Of a stretch of 64,000 nucleotides of DNA, positions 26,008-35,467 are shown one piece after another. Numbering within the stretch: the stretch's first letter is position 1; each line of letters opens with the position of its first letter. Origin of the DNA: Pontibacter sp. Tf4 (GTDB lineage Bacteria > Bacteroidota > Bacteroidia > Cytophagales > Hymenobacteraceae); contig NZ_JACKZC010000005.1 of the NCBI RefSeq assembly GCF_014212495.1, forward strand, positions 62,001-126,000, read 5' to 3'. Position numbers and translations under genes: made by a program. The notes beneath the pieces were generated by a model. That model saw nothing but the letters and a program-made list of their open reading frames with translations. It did not search any database and was not told the origin of the DNA.

Positions 26008-27399
26008 ATGCTGATTAATTTTATTTTACTGGCTCAGAACCTACATTCTCCGCCGGGCTTCCTTATCATTCCTTTTCTGCTTCTGATCGGTATGATCGCT
26101 GCCGGCCCCATCTTTTTCGGACATTTCTGGGAAAACAACTATAAAAAAGTAGCTGTAATACTCGGCCTTACTGTACTGGGTTATTACCTTTTTGTGATGG
26201 GCGATGTGCACATGCCAATACATACACTGGCCGAATACATTACGTTTGCAGCCCTGCTTAGCTCGTTGTATATAGCGGCCGGCGGTATTTACCTGAACGT
26301 GAACGCCAATGCCACTCCAATTATGAACGTGGCGCTGGTTGCCATAGGTGCCATTCTTGCCAACGTTATCGGTACTACGGGTGCTTCGCTGTTGCTTATC
26401 CGCCCGTTCATCAGGCTCAACAACCATCGCATTAAGCCATACCAGATCATCTTCTTTATTTTTATAGTAAGTAACGCCGGTGGTTTGCTTACCCCGCTTG
26501 GCGATCCGCCGCTTTTCATCGGCTTTATAAAAGGTGTACCATTCTTCTGGACACTGCAGCACCTGTTCTTTCCGTGGATGATCGCAATCGCGCTGCTTTG
26601 CCTTGCTTTTTACCTTGTAGATCGTAGGAATAAAATATCCGACTTTACACCGAACCCGGCAGTAGTTGCTAAAATTGAAGAAAAAACGGAATTCCACTTC
26701 TCAGGCAAGCGCAACCTGTTCTGGCTGGCCATTATAGTTGGTGCCGTTGCCCTGGACCCGAACGTGATAGATGGATTGCCGCACATATCTTATGAAGGCG
26801 CCAAAATTTCGTTCCTGCGCGAGATCATCCAGCTTTCTGCCGCTTTTATGGCGTACCGTTTCTCCAGTAAAGCTGCCCTGGCCGGTAACCACTTTAACTT
26901 CCACCCAATTCTGGAGGTAGTGTTCCTGTTCTTTGGTATCTTCTTTACCATGATGCCGGCACTGCAACTGGCAGCCGAAATAGCTTCGGCGCCGCAGTAT
27001 GCGCAATACATTACGCCTAACTTCCTGTACTGGGCAACTGGTTCACTCTCCGGCTTCCTGGATAACGCCCCGACCTATGCTAACTTCCTGTCGCTGGCTA
27101 TGGCCAAGTCTGAGCTGTCGCAGGCCAGCGTTACTGATGTAAGAATGTTTGCAGAAGGCACCTCTGCCGCCGGACTGAGTACCTTAGTTCAGTTAGAAGC
27201 CATCTCGCTGGCATCGGTACTGTTTGGTGCATTTACCTACATTGGCAACGGACCTAACTTTATGGTGAAGGCCATCGCTGAGAACGCCGGTATTAAAATG
27301 CCAAGTTTCTTTGGCTATGTTATCCGCTATTCTATCCCGTTCCTGCTGCCAATCCTGGTTATTATCTGGTACCTGGTGGTGCACCTGCATCTGTTCTAA
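26008..27399 (+). CDS. NhaD-type sodium:proton antiporter
   Basis: A 463-aa membrane protein with 11-12 hydrophobic segments. Family-typical stretches are GTTGASLLLIRPFIRLN, SNAGGLLTPLGDPPLFIGF and LDNAPTYANFLSLA, as in NhaD/arsenite-permease-like antiporters (CitMHS superfamily). It would expel Na+ in exchange for protons. Start chosen at ATG 26008 (MLINFILLAQNLHSPPG) because the -7 box overlaps the more upstream TTG. It converges with aroC and shares a terminator region with it. Confidence 0.9.
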   Translation: MLINFILLAQNLHSPPGFLIIPFLLLIGMIAAGPIFFGHFWENNYKKVAVILGLTVLGYYLFVMGDVHMPIHTLAEYITFAALLSSLYIAAGGIYLNVNANATPIMNVALVAIGAILANVIGTTGASLLLIRPFIRLNNHRIKPYQIIFFIFIVSNAGGLLTPLGDPPLFIGFIKGVPFFWTLQHLFFPWMIAIALLCLAFYLVDRRNKISDFTPNPAVVAKIEEKTEFHFSGKRNLFWLAIIVGAVALDPNVIDGLPHISYEGAKISFLREIIQLSAAFMAYRFSSKAALAGNHFNFHPILEVVFLFFGIFFTMMPALQLAAEIASAPQYAQYITPNFLYWATGSLSGFLDNAPTYANFLSLAMAKSELSQASVTDVRMFAEGTSAAGLSTLVQLEAISLASVLFGAFTYIGNGPNFMVKAIAENAGIKMPSFFGYVIRYSIPFLLPILVIIWYLVVHLHLF

Positions 27400-27415
27400 C
27401 CTATAGTTACCTATA

Positions 27416-27455
27416 AAAAACGCCGCTCCTGCTTTATGCAGGGGCGGCGTTTTTG
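27416..27455. terminator. Bidirectional terminator between nhaD-like gene and aroC
   Basis: AAAAACGCCGCTCCTGC and GCAGGGGCGGCGTTTTT (one G-U pair) around a short TTTAT loop; T-run on the plus side. Confidence 0.88.
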
Positions 27456-27555
27456 TTTTAGCTATAGTTATCTTCCGATACACAAATGCCCGATTGTCGT
27501 TCACCCGGAGGAATTAATTAAGTGGGTTATGTGCCGGCTACGGTGTTCGGCTAAA

Positions 27556-28635
27556 CTATAGTTTGTTAACCTTTTTGCGAAGCCAGAAATCTGCCAGCAC
27601 CAGGGCGGCCATGGCATCTACGATAGGTACAGCGCGTGGCAGCACGCAGGGGTCGTGGCGGCCTTTGCCCTGCAGGGTTATCTCTTCGCCGGCATCGTTT
27701 ATAGTTGTCTGGGGTTGCAGAATGGTAGCTACCGGCTTAAACGCCACATTAAAGTAAATATCCTGCCCGTTGCTGATGCCGCCCTGTATGCCACCGGAGT
27801 GGTTTGTCCTGGTCTTGATACTGCCGTCTTCGTCGGTGTAAAATTCGTCGTTGTGCTGGGAGCCGCGCAGTTTTACGCCTTCAAACCCGCTGCCATACTC
27901 AAAACCTTTCACGGCATTAATGCTCAGCATGGCCTTGCCCAATTCCGCATGCAGCTTATCGAAAACAGGCTCGCCTAAACCGGCGGGCACGCCTTGTATC
28001 ACGCAGCTTACCACGCCACCAATCGTATCCAGGTTGTTACGGGCATCTTCTATCAGTCCGATCATACGGGCTGCTACTTTGCCATCGGGGCAGCGCACTT
28101 TGTTGGCATCTATCTTTTTAAAATCGAGCTTGCTGTAGTGTTTGCGCAGCTTTATGCTCCCTACCTGCGACACATAGCTGTTTACCGCGATGCCCTGTTC
28201 TTTCAGCAGCTTTGCGGCAATGGCACCGGCAGCTACACGCGCAACCGTTTCGCGGGCCGAGCTGCGGCCACCTCCCCGGTAATCGCGGGTGCCGTACTTG
28301 GCGGTGTAGGTATAATCGGCGTGGGATGGGCGGAAAGCGTGCTGTATGTGGCTATAATCGTGGCTGTGCTGGTCTTTGTTGTTAACCACCAGAGTAATGG
28401 GTGTGCCGGTGGTTACGCCTTCAAACACGCCCGAAAGTATGGTTACCTTGTCCTCTTCCTTGCGCGGGGTGGTAATATCGGATTGGCCCGGGCGGCGGCG
28501 GTCCAGGGCAGCCTGTATCTCGTCGGTGGTAATTTCCAGGCCTGCCGGGCAGCCATCTATCGTTACGCCCACAGCCGGGCCATGCGACTCGCCGAAAGTG
28601 GTTATCCTGAAAATAGTGCCGTATGTATTGCTCAT
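27556..28635 (-). CDS. aroC: Chorismate synthase
   Basis: A 359-aa enzyme making chorismate, the last shared step of aromatic amino-acid synthesis. Signatures: [18 protein letters not shown] at the start, [20 protein letters not shown] (FMN and substrate site), and [17 protein letters not shown] near the end. Complete. Its start overlaps the stop of the BatD-like gene by 4 bases (ATGA), a sign of translational coupling. Confidence 0.97.
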   Translation of the reverse strand: MSNTYGTIFRITTFGESHGPAVGVTIDGCPAGLEITTDEIQAALDRRRPGQSDITTPRKEEDKVTILSGVFEGVTTGTPITLVVNNKDQHSHDYSHIQHAFRPSHADYTYTAKYGTRDYRGGGRSSARETVARVAAGAIAAKLLKEQGIAVNSYVSQVGSIKLRKHYSKLDFKKIDANKVRCPDGKVAARMIGLIEDARNNLDTIGGVVSCVIQGVPAGLGEPVFDKLHAELGKAMLSINAVKGFEYGSGFEGVKLRGSQHNDEFYTDEDGSIKTRTNHSGGIQGGISNGQDIYFNVAFKPVATILQPQTTINDAGEEITLQGKGRHDPCVLPRAVPIVDAMAALVLADFWLRKKVNKL

Positions 28636-30080
28636 AGTTTTCTTCGTTTAATAAACACAAACCCCGACACCGCCAGCAATACCACCAGAATAATATTGGT
28701 ATACCGCTTGATCTCATCGAACTGGTGCAGGCTAACCAATGTATTATCCTCGTTTTCGATGATCTTGTAAAACGGCCCTAAGTCGCGCGACAGCACCAGG
28801 GCATTGGTATCGCGGGTGCCGGTTATAGTTACTGCCAGTGTAGGCCGAAGGGTGTCGTATTTTGCGGCAACCGGGTCGAAGTAGATCCACTGCAGCGCGT
28901 CCTGCAGGTTGTACTCCCCGGGCTCGCGTCCAAGCAGGGCATACCGGAAGCTTTTAGACCCCGATACCCGGCCTGCCCGGCGGGTTACGTCCTGGCGCAC
29001 ATCGGGCGGGTAAAACTCCAGCCCGGGCGGTGCTTCGGGCACAGGCGGCATAATAGCTGCCATGTTGCCTTCGCCTACCACCTGAAACAAATAAGTAAAG
29101 CTCTTATTTACTTCTACCGATTCTTTCGATAATCGTTCGCTCAACCTATAGTTACCAACCGGCACTACATCGCGCAGCGGGTGCGGGGGCAGCTGTTTCA
29201 CGTTTATCTCGCGGGGGCGGGCAAAGTATGTTTTGTAACCTTCCTGGCGCTCAGTGTTCAGCAAACTGGGCTGTTTGGCTACCTTGTACTTCAGCATTTT
29301 AAGCGACAACTGCGGAAACCGGATCGGTTGCTGGTTAATGGGGTAAAGCACGGCTTCGTATAGTTTAAACCGCAAATACGGCTTGCCTTCCACAGTCACA
29401 TTCTCCGGCGTTATCTCCGAAAACTCAAACGATTCTTCCCATACATTAGGTTGCTTTAACTGGCGCAGGATGCCGCTTATCTGGTTCGCAAAGTCATGAA
29501 ACTCGAGGAGCTGCTGGTCTTCGGCGGCCAGGTAAAAATACAGCGCAACAGTAAAGCCTTCGCCTATAAACACTTCGTCTTTGCTGGTGTACAGCGTCAG
29601 AAAGGCATTGTCATCTTTTTCGATAAACTCCGGTTGCGCATCCAGCACCGTTTCAGGCTTTTCATCCGGTGTTATCAGGTCGGGCAGGTTGGTGCCGGGT
29701 GTGGCTGCCGCCATCGGCTTTACAACTATAGTTGTCCCCTGCGACTGCACCGTTTGCCCGTTTACTTTCATGCTAAAAGGTTTCAGTACAAACTCGCCTT
29801 CCTGCAGGGGCGCATAGTTCTGGTACACCGTCAGGATTTTGGTGGTAGTGCCGCCTGTAATAATGGTTTCGGTAGACGAGTACTTGCTGCTTTTCTTAAA
29901 GCCTTCTATCTCCGGAAACGGGGTGTATTCCTTCAGCTGCTGGTCCTGCAGCTTAATGCCAATAGTATAGTACTGGTTAATGGGGAGCGGGCTTTTACCT
30001 AACTCAATACTGATCTGTTGCGCCAGCAGAACACCGGGCAATAAAAGCAGCAAAAGTAAGGTTAACAAAGTGCAGCGCAT
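28632..30080 (-). CDS. BatD-like membrane protein
   Basis: A 482-aa protein with a signal peptide (ends LLPGVLLAQ), three or more Ig-like beta domains, and one C-terminal membrane segment ([20 protein letters not shown]). The pattern of [19 protein letters not shown] at the mature start and repeated 'F.P..VNG.' strands matches BatD/oxygen-tolerance proteins of Bacteroidota. BatA/B/C partners are not beside it, so its role here is uncertain. It overlaps aroC by ATGA and is co-transcribed with it. Confidence 0.72.
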   Translation of the reverse strand: MRCTLLTLLLLLLLPGVLLAQQISIELGKSPLPINQYYTIGIKLQDQQLKEYTPFPEIEGFKKSSKYSSTETIITGGTTTKILTVYQNYAPLQEGEFVLKPFSMKVNGQTVQSQGTTIVVKPMAAATPGTNLPDLITPDEKPETVLDAQPEFIEKDDNAFLTLYTSKDEVFIGEGFTVALYFYLAAEDQQLLEFHDFANQISGILRQLKQPNVWEESFEFSEITPENVTVEGKPYLRFKLYEAVLYPINQQPIRFPQLSLKMLKYKVAKQPSLLNTERQEGYKTYFARPREINVKQLPPHPLRDVVPVGNYRLSERLSKESVEVNKSFTYLFQVVGEGNMAAIMPPVPEAPPGLEFYPPDVRQDVTRRAGRVSGSKSFRYALLGREPGEYNLQDALQWIYFDPVAAKYDTLRPTLAVTITGTRDTNALVLSRDLGPFYKIIENEDNTLVSLHQFDEIKRYTNIILVVLLAVSGFVFIKRRKL

Positions 30081-30279
30081 GGTTTACAAGGTATAGCCGG
30101 CAGGGCTAAGAAGCAAATTTAGCAATTTATAGCTGCTCTGCTCTCTAAACAAAGCGGGAATTACTGAGTTAGCATGGTAGAGTAAGTAATTATAACTGAG
30201 AAATCAGTAAAAATAACCGGCACTTTTATTACCTGTATGCATATCTGAAAACAGAACTTGATTCTATTATTTTACTGAC

Positions 30280-30471
30280 ATGTTGGAATATGTGAAAACC
30301 ATTTTGCTGAAGGTTAGCTTCGACAGAATGCTGTTTGAAAAGGAACTCAGAAAAGCCTTTAAATTTCTGGTAGCAGATGAGCTGCTACAGCTTAAACAAT
30401 GGTGTTACGACCAGTTCTCCGGTAAATACCTGTTTATCATCAACCGCGTTTTCGCTAAGCTTCAGCCATAG
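30280..30471 (+). CDS. Small conserved-looking cytoplasmic protein
   Basis: A 63-aa [23 protein letters not shown] at the start, with alternating charged and hydrophobic residues suggesting two helices. I have seen similar short proteins with this 'KTIL.KVSFD...FEKEL' pattern in Bacteroidota, without known function. It overlaps the 3' end of queG on the other strand by 17 bases. Confidence 0.6.
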   Translation: MLEYVKTILLKVSFDRMLFEKELRKAFKFLVADELLQLKQWCYDQFSGKYLFIINRVFAKLQP

Positions 30472-31420
30472 GATCGGGCCAGTGCTCCTGGCCTTCTTCC
30501 ACAAATTTAATGTTGCGCAACAGGCCGTTGTAGCCCGTCCGTTTTACTGCCGATTTTTTGAAGAGCTGTGAGAAAACCTCATGCGTCAGTTCCTGCCAGT
30601 CGCTTGTTTTCAGGTTTTTAAGGTCGGGGTGCGGCGCAAAAGCAGGCTCCGTGTGCGGTTTACTGAAACGGTTCCACGGGCACACATCCTGGCAGATGTC
30701 GCAGCCAAACACCCAGTTGCCAAACCTGCCGTTCATTTCAGCAGGCAGCTGGTCTTTCAGCTCAATGGTAAAGTAAGAGATGCATTTGCTGCCATCCACT
30801 ACGTGTGGCTCTACAATAGCATCTGTCGGGCAGGCATCAATGCACTTGGTACAACTTCCGCAGTAATCTTTTATCGGCCCGTCATATTCCAGTTCCAGGT
30901 CTATGATCAGCTCGGCTATAAAGTAAAAGCTGCCTGCCTGTGGCGTAATAAGGAGTGTATGTTTGCCCACCCAACCCAGTCCGCTTTTGGCAGCCCAGGC
31001 CTTGTCCAGCACCGGTGCCGAGTCTACAAAGCAACGGCCATCTACTTCCCCGATCGTTTCGTTAATGTAGCCCAGCAGTGTTTTCAGCTTGTCTTTGATC
31101 ACAAAGTGGTAATCGGTGCCGTACGCGTATTTCGAGATCTTGTAAGTATCTTCTTCGGGCTGTTGTGTCTCTTTATCCGGGTAGTAATTAAGCAGCAACG
31201 ACACCACCGATTTTGCCCCATCCACCAACAGGCGCGGGTCCAGGCGCTTATCGAAGTGGTTCTCCATGTAGTGCATTTGCCCGTGCATGTTCTGGTTCAG
31301 CCAACGCTCCAGGCGCGGCGCTTCCTCTTCCAGAAAACCAGCCTTCGAGATGCCACAATACATAAAGCCCAGTTCCTGCGCCTTCTGTTTGATAAGATAT
31401 GTCTGTTGTGCTTTGTTCAA
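30455..31420 (-). CDS. queG: tRNA epoxyqueuosine(34) reductase
   Basis: A 321-aa cobalamin- and Fe-S-dependent enzyme that performs the last step of queuosine synthesis on tRNA. Two 4Fe-4S motifs are plain: [16 protein letters not shown] and [11 protein letters not shown]. The catalytic Asp-containing stretch [20 protein letters not shown] and then VGKHTLLI is intact. Length is slightly shorter than E. coli QueG, as in many Bacteroidota. No neighbour belongs to the pathway. Confidence 0.96.
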   Translation of the reverse strand: MNKAQQTYLIKQKAQELGFMYCGISKAGFLEEEAPRLERWLNQNMHGQMHYMENHFDKRLDPRLLVDGAKSVVSLLLNYYPDKETQQPEEDTYKISKYAYGTDYHFVIKDKLKTLLGYINETIGEVDGRCFVDSAPVLDKAWAAKSGLGWVGKHTLLITPQAGSFYFIAELIIDLELEYDGPIKDYCGSCTKCIDACPTDAIVEPHVVDGSKCISYFTIELKDQLPAEMNGRFGNWVFGCDICQDVCPWNRFSKPHTEPAFAPHPDLKNLKTSDWQELTHEVFSQLFKKSAVKRTGYNGLLRNIKFVEEGQEHWPDPMAEA

Positions 31421-31786
31421 GTTATAGTTTAGCCAGCTTATAGTTTGCTGCTATAGTTTGAACAACAAAATTACGCGAAAATAAATCCGACCAGCGATTA
31501 AAAGGGATTTATCTGATTTAACATGATTTTTCAAAAGATCTCACAGTGCCTTCCAGACCTGTGAGCGTCTGGCTAACTATAGCTCTCAGGCTCTTTCGGA
31601 CATCCTTGCCCGGAAGCCATCTGCCTGGGATTTCTTAATCCCTGTTTATAGTTTGCGTGGATCAGAAATCCGCTTCAGCTATAGTTCCGGATTAAGAAAC
31701 CGGAAACAGCGAGAGGTATCAATTTAACGGCTTGTTCGTTCTGACAGGCTCCCTCCCTGTTTTTAGGGGAGAGTTAGGGTAGAAAT
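31421..31786. repeat. Gene-free segment with dispersed repeats
   Basis: No gene. It contains a 'GACCAGCGATTAAAAGGGATT' type block (31490-31530), hairpins GGGATT/AATCCC, GGAT/ATCC and CCGG/CCGG between 31625 and 31705, and several CTATAG motifs. Same family of elements as at 13.9, 33.7 and 35.2 kb. Confidence 0.55.
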
Positions 31787-31817
31787 AAAAAGAGCAGGCT
31801 CCCCACCTGCTCTTTTT
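31787..31817. terminator. Terminator of ruvB
   Basis: AAAAAGAGCAGG and CCTGCTCTTTTT around a 7-base C-rich loop, 13 bases beyond the ruvB stop on the minus strand. Confidence 0.85.
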
Positions 31818-31829
31818 GTTTTGCTATAG

Positions 31830-32876
31830 TTACGCCTGTGGCTGATCGAACAAGCCGCCGGCTACTACTTCCTGAGGCGGAATTTTACCTAAGTGGCGAT
31901 AGGCCATTTCGGTGGCTTCGCGGCCGCGGGCAGTTCGTTTTATATAACCTTCCTGTATCAGGAATGGCTCATATACTTCTTCAATCGTTTCAGACTCTTC
32001 GCCGCAGGCAGTGGCTATAGTTGTGATGCCTACCGGGCCACCTTTAAACTTGTCGATGATCGTCATCAGGATTCTGTTGTCCATATCGTCGAGGCCGTTC
32101 TGGTCTACATCCAGGGCATTCAGCGCAAACCGGGCTATCTCTACGGTTATAGTTCCGTTACCTTTTACCTGGGCAAAGTCGCGGGTACGGCGCAGCAGGT
32201 TGTTGGCAATACGCGGGGTACCACGGCTACGGCGGGCAATCTCAAAGGCAGCGTCTTCGTGTATCGGCGCACCTAACAGGGCCGACGAACGCTTCACGAT
32301 AGAGGTCAGCAGTTCTGCATCGTAATACTCCAGGCGCGAGTTAATACTGAAACGTGCACGAAGCGGCGAGGTCAGCAAACCGGAACGCGTGGTAGCACCG
32401 ATCAGCGTAAACGGGTTCAGGCTGATCTGCACTGAACGGGCATTAGGACCAGAATCGAGCATGATATCAATCTTATAGTCCTCCATGGCCGAGTACAGGT
32501 ACTCTTCCACGATCGGGTTCAGGCGGTGAATCTCGTCAATGAACAGCACATCATTGGCATCCAGGTTGGTCAGCAAACCCGCCAGGTCGCTAGGCTTATC
32601 CAATACCGGGCCCGATGTCATTTTAATACCTGCATCCAGCTCAGAGGCAATAATATGCGAGAGCGTGGTCTTGCCAAGGCCCGGAGGTCCGTGCAACAGC
32701 ACGTGGTCCAGCGCTTCGCCACGGTTTTTGGCCGCCTGCACAAATATTTTCAGGTTCTCCACCACCTTAGCCTGACCGGTAAAATCGGAAAAGCTAAGCG
32801 GACGGAGCGCCTTGTCTATGTCGCGTTCGGTTGGCGTCATGTACTCATTTCCGCCAGTGAGATAGTCTTCTCTCAT
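31830..32876 (-). CDS. ruvB: Holliday junction branch migration helicase RuvB
   Basis: A 348-aa AAA+ motor that drives Holliday junctions with RuvA. Walker [12 protein letters not shown], Walker [11 protein letters not shown], sensor [14 protein letters not shown] and the [15 protein letters not shown] region are all present, followed by the winged-helix C-domain. Start placed at ATG 32876 ([15 protein letters not shown]); the reading frame stays open further upstream to 33023, but that stretch does not look like RuvB. RuvA and RuvC are not in the window. Confidence 0.97.
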   Translation of the reverse strand: MREDYLTGGNEYMTPTERDIDKALRPLSFSDFTGQAKVVENLKIFVQAAKNRGEALDHVLLHGPPGLGKTTLSHIIASELDAGIKMTSGPVLDKPSDLAGLLTNLDANDVLFIDEIHRLNPIVEEYLYSAMEDYKIDIMLDSGPNARSVQISLNPFTLIGATTRSGLLTSPLRARFSINSRLEYYDAELLTSIVKRSSALLGAPIHEDAAFEIARRSRGTPRIANNLLRRTRDFAQVKGNGTITVEIARFALNALDVDQNGLDDMDNRILMTIIDKFKGGPVGITTIATACGEESETIEEVYEPFLIQEGYIKRTARGREATEMAYRHLGKIPPQEVVAGGLFDQPQA

Positions 32877-33089
32877 TACTTTATCTTCTACTTTAAAATC
32901 AGCTTTTGCACTACCTACAGGTAACACTATGGGCACTGCTTTCGCTCCATTTTCACCTTCGAATTTAAGAAATTTTGCTAAATATTTTATAGTTTTTACC
33001 CATAAATCCAATGTAATTAGCAAAATCTATAGTTACTACTTATCCTGCGGCAGCTGATGTATCTTACAATGCTCTAAAATAAGAATTCC

Positions 33090-33605
33090 ATGCGCCCCAG
33101 CCATCATAAAATTACCAGCCATGCTTTTTTCAGTCCCGGTGATGACTGTCTGAATGCCATTATCAGGGCCATTGATGAAGCAGAAAAAACGATAAAGATC
33201 TGTGTATTTACGATCAGCGACGACCGGATATCGGATGCCATTCTGCGGGCGCATTACCGTGGTTTACATATCCGGATCATTACGGATAACAAAAAGCTGC
33301 ATGATGCAGGGTCAGATATCAGAGAGCTTGCCTTTAAGGGTTTGCAGGTGCGCATCGATAAAACACGCAGCCACATGCACCATAAGTTCGCCATTTTTGA
33401 TGAAGTGCGCGTACTGACCGGCAGCTATAACTGGACCCGCAGCGCCGCCATGTTTAACCACGAAAACATACTGGTAACCGATAACCTAAGCATTGTACAG
33501 GACTATAGCCGCGAGTTCGACAGGCTCTGGGAAAGCATGATGAAGTATAGCCCGGGTACAAAATTCAGGAACGAGTTCAGGGAGGAGGAAGATCCAGACC
33601 AGTGA
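33090..33605 (+). CDS. Single-HKD phospholipase D-family protein
   Basis: A 171-aa protein with one HKD motif (His97, Lys99, Asp104 in HHKFAIFDE) followed by GSYNWT and the conserved Asn/Glu of ENILV. One-motif PLD proteins act as dimers; relatives include Nuc endonuclease and the mitochondrial cardiolipin hydrolase/Zucchini group, so either a nuclease or a phospholipase is possible. No signal peptide is present, so it is probably cytoplasmic. It is divergent from ruvB, a DNA-repair gene, which is weak support for a nuclease. Confidence 0.88.
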   Translation: MRPSHHKITSHAFFSPGDDCLNAIIRAIDEAEKTIKICVFTISDDRISDAILRAHYRGLHIRIITDNKKLHDAGSDIRELAFKGLQVRIDKTRSHMHHKFAIFDEVRVLTGSYNWTRSAAMFNHENILVTDNLSIVQDYSREFDRLWESMMKYSPGTKFRNEFREEEDPDQ

Positions 33606-33884
33606 TTAGAGGGATTCTTCTGATTTTACAGTATTTGTGGATTATTGTCTGAACCGGGATTAATGGGGGTTTAAGGATTTTCAGGATTTTTAATTCTGGC
33701 GCCGGTATCCAACCGGTGCCGCAGGGTGTTGGCGAGTCTCCAGACTCGCTTAGCTATCGTTACAAAGTACTGCCAAACTATAGTTTAGCCTATCGTTTCA
33801 TAGTAGAGACGCAAAATCTTGCGTCTCTACATCCCTATCCTGTTCATCCTTTAATCCTGTAAATCCTGATTCAGACAATTAAAA
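33606..33884. repeat. Gene-free segment with dispersed repeats
   Basis: Degenerate words 'GGATTTAAGGATTTTCAGGATT' type (33640-33700), hairpin GGCGCCGGT/ACCGGTGCC, hairpin GCGAGTCTCCAGACTCGC (33732-33749), two CTATAGTT-like motifs and the inverted repeat at 33803-33830. No gene. Confidence 0.55.
33803..33830. repeat. Perfect 12-bp inverted repeat (GTAGAGACGCAA module)
   Basis: GTAGAGACGCAA, loop AATC, TTGCGTCTCTAC. Partial copies of the same module appear near 14015-14040 and 25056-25080. Confidence 0.8.
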
Positions 33885-33910
33885 AAGGCAGCCACTTTCG
33901 CAGCTGCCTT
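33885..33910 (-). terminator. Terminator of the glutaryl-CoA dehydrogenase gene
   Basis: AAGGCAGC and GCTGCCTT around a 10-base loop; on the minus strand followed by TTTTTTAATT. Confidence 0.75.
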
Positions 33911-33955
33911 AACTATAGTTTATATTTCAATCGCCATCCGAATAACGATCAACGA

Positions 33956-35134
33956 CTACTTAAACGCCTGAATGCCGGTGATATCAGCACCCGTAATCAG
34001 CAGGTGAATGTCGTGGGTTCCTTCGTAAGTAATTACTGATTCCAGGTTCATCATGTGGCGCATGATCGGGTACTCGCCGGTGATGCCCATGCCGCCATGT
34101 ATCTGGCGTGCTTCGCGGGCAATGTGCAGGGCCATATCCACGCTGTTGCGCTTTGCCATAGATATTTGCTGGGTTGTGGCTTTGCCTTCGTTCATCAGGG
34201 TTCCTAAACGCCATACCATCAGCTGGGCTTTGGTTATTTCGGTCAGCATTTCGGCCAGTTTCTTTTGTGTCAGTTGGAAACCACCGATCGGTTTATCGAA
34301 CTGGATACGCTCCTTGCTATACTTCAGCGCCGACTCGTAGCAATCGATAGCAGCGCCAATGGCACCCCACGAAATACCGTAACGGGCAGAATCAAGGCAA
34401 CCCAGCGGGCCGCGCAAACCATCTACGTTAGGCAGCAGGTTCTCTTTTGGCACTTTCACGTTATCAAAAACAAGCTCTCCAGTGCAGCTGGCACGTAAGC
34501 TCCATTTGTTGTGAATCTCTGGAGTGGTAAAGCCTTCCATGCCGCGCTCCACGATTAGGCCTTTGATTCGGCCTTCTTCGTTTTTGGCCCAAACTACAGC
34601 TACCTGGCACTCCGGAGAGTTCGATATCCACATTTTAGAACCGTTAAGCAGGTAATGATCGCCCATGTCTTTGATGTTGGTCACCATACCGCCCGGGTTA
34701 GAGCCAAAGTCAGGTTCTGTTAAGCCAAAGCAACCCAGCCACTCGCCGCTTGCCAGCTTAGGCAGGTACTTTTTGCGCTGCTCCTCAGACCCATACTTAT
34801 AGATCGGGTACATTACCAGCGAGCCCTGCACCGAAGCCGTTGAACGCATGCCTGAATCGCCGCGCTCAATTTCCTGCATAATAATGCCGTAGCTGATATA
34901 GTCCAGGCCACCGCCGCCGTACTCGGTTGGTATAGTTGGTCCGAAAGCACCTACATTGCCGAACTTCTTCACGATCTCTGATGGGAAATGTGCATCCTGT
35001 GCCCATTTTTCGATGTAAGGAGAAATCTCGCGCTTCACAAAATCGCGCATGGTCTGGCGGATAAGTAAATGCTCTTCGGTAAGCAGGTCGTCGATGTTAT
35101 AGTAATCAGGCGCACCTGATGATTCGTAAGCCAT
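33956..35134 (-). CDS. Glutaryl-CoA dehydrogenase-type acyl-CoA dehydrogenase
   Basis: A 392-aa flavoenzyme. It carries the family blocks CFGLTEPDFGSNPGGM, KMWISNSPEC and ARQIHGGMGITGEYP, and ends with VITYEGTHDIHLLITG, where Glu371 is the expected catalytic base. The YEGTHDIH ending and 'TEPDFGSNPGG' are those of glutaryl-CoA dehydrogenases, which oxidise and decarboxylate glutaryl-CoA in lysine and tryptophan breakdown. No other gene of that pathway is adjacent. Single-gene unit with its own terminator. Confidence 0.9.
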   Translation of the reverse strand: MAYESSGAPDYYNIDDLLTEEHLLIRQTMRDFVKREISPYIEKWAQDAHFPSEIVKKFGNVGAFGPTIPTEYGGGGLDYISYGIIMQEIERGDSGMRSTASVQGSLVMYPIYKYGSEEQRKKYLPKLASGEWLGCFGLTEPDFGSNPGGMVTNIKDMGDHYLLNGSKMWISNSPECQVAVVWAKNEEGRIKGLIVERGMEGFTTPEIHNKWSLRASCTGELVFDNVKVPKENLLPNVDGLRGPLGCLDSARYGISWGAIGAAIDCYESALKYSKERIQFDKPIGGFQLTQKKLAEMLTEITKAQLMVWRLGTLMNEGKATTQQISMAKRNSVDMALHIAREARQIHGGMGITGEYPIMRHMMNLESVITYEGTHDIHLLITGADITGIQAFK

Positions 35135-35412
35135 AGTTTTGTTTTAAGGGTTTGTAAGAAAGGGTAATACGCAAAGATAAAATTTTAAATGGATTGTCTG
35201 AATCAGGATTTACAGGATTCAAGGATTTTCAGGATTATTGTCTGAACCAGTGATTAAGAATGATTTGACTGATTAAATATGATTCATTGCATGGCACACA
35301 CTGGGCGGCAATTAAAATGGTAACAACGTGGATCATAACCATCTCAAAATTTTCCCCGATTTTGGTTTAGAGGATCATAATAATCCTGCTTAATCCCTTT
35401 AATCACTGGTCA
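35135..35412. repeat. Gene-free segment with dispersed GGATT repeats
   Basis: Words such as CAGGATTTACAGGATTCAAG (35206-35225) and GTCTGAACCAGTGATTAAG near 35239-35257 face reverse-complement words TAATCCTGCTTAATCCC and TTTAATCACTGGTC at 35387-35412, making a loose long inverted repeat. No gene. Confidence 0.55.
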
Positions 35413-35413
35413 T

Positions 35414-35442
35414 AAAAAAGCCCCGCCATTACTGGCAGGGCT
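35414..35442 (-). terminator. Terminator of the TonB-dependent receptor gene
   Basis: AGCCCCGCC and GGCAGGGCT (one mismatch) around a 6-base loop; T-run on the minus strand. Confidence 0.75.
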
Positions 35443-35467
35443 CCTTTGTGCAAACTATAGCTATCGT

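Noticed and set aside
27994-28770. 258-codon plus-strand frame opposite aroC
   Set aside because: aroC on the minus strand has all its signature motifs; the antisense frame has none.
32877-33023. Extended N-terminus for ruvB from 33023
   Set aside because: RuvB proteins start near MREDYLTG; the extra 49 codons look unlike the family.
33036-33254. 72-codon minus-strand frame opposite the phospholipase D gene
   Set aside because: Antisense to a gene with a complete HKD motif.
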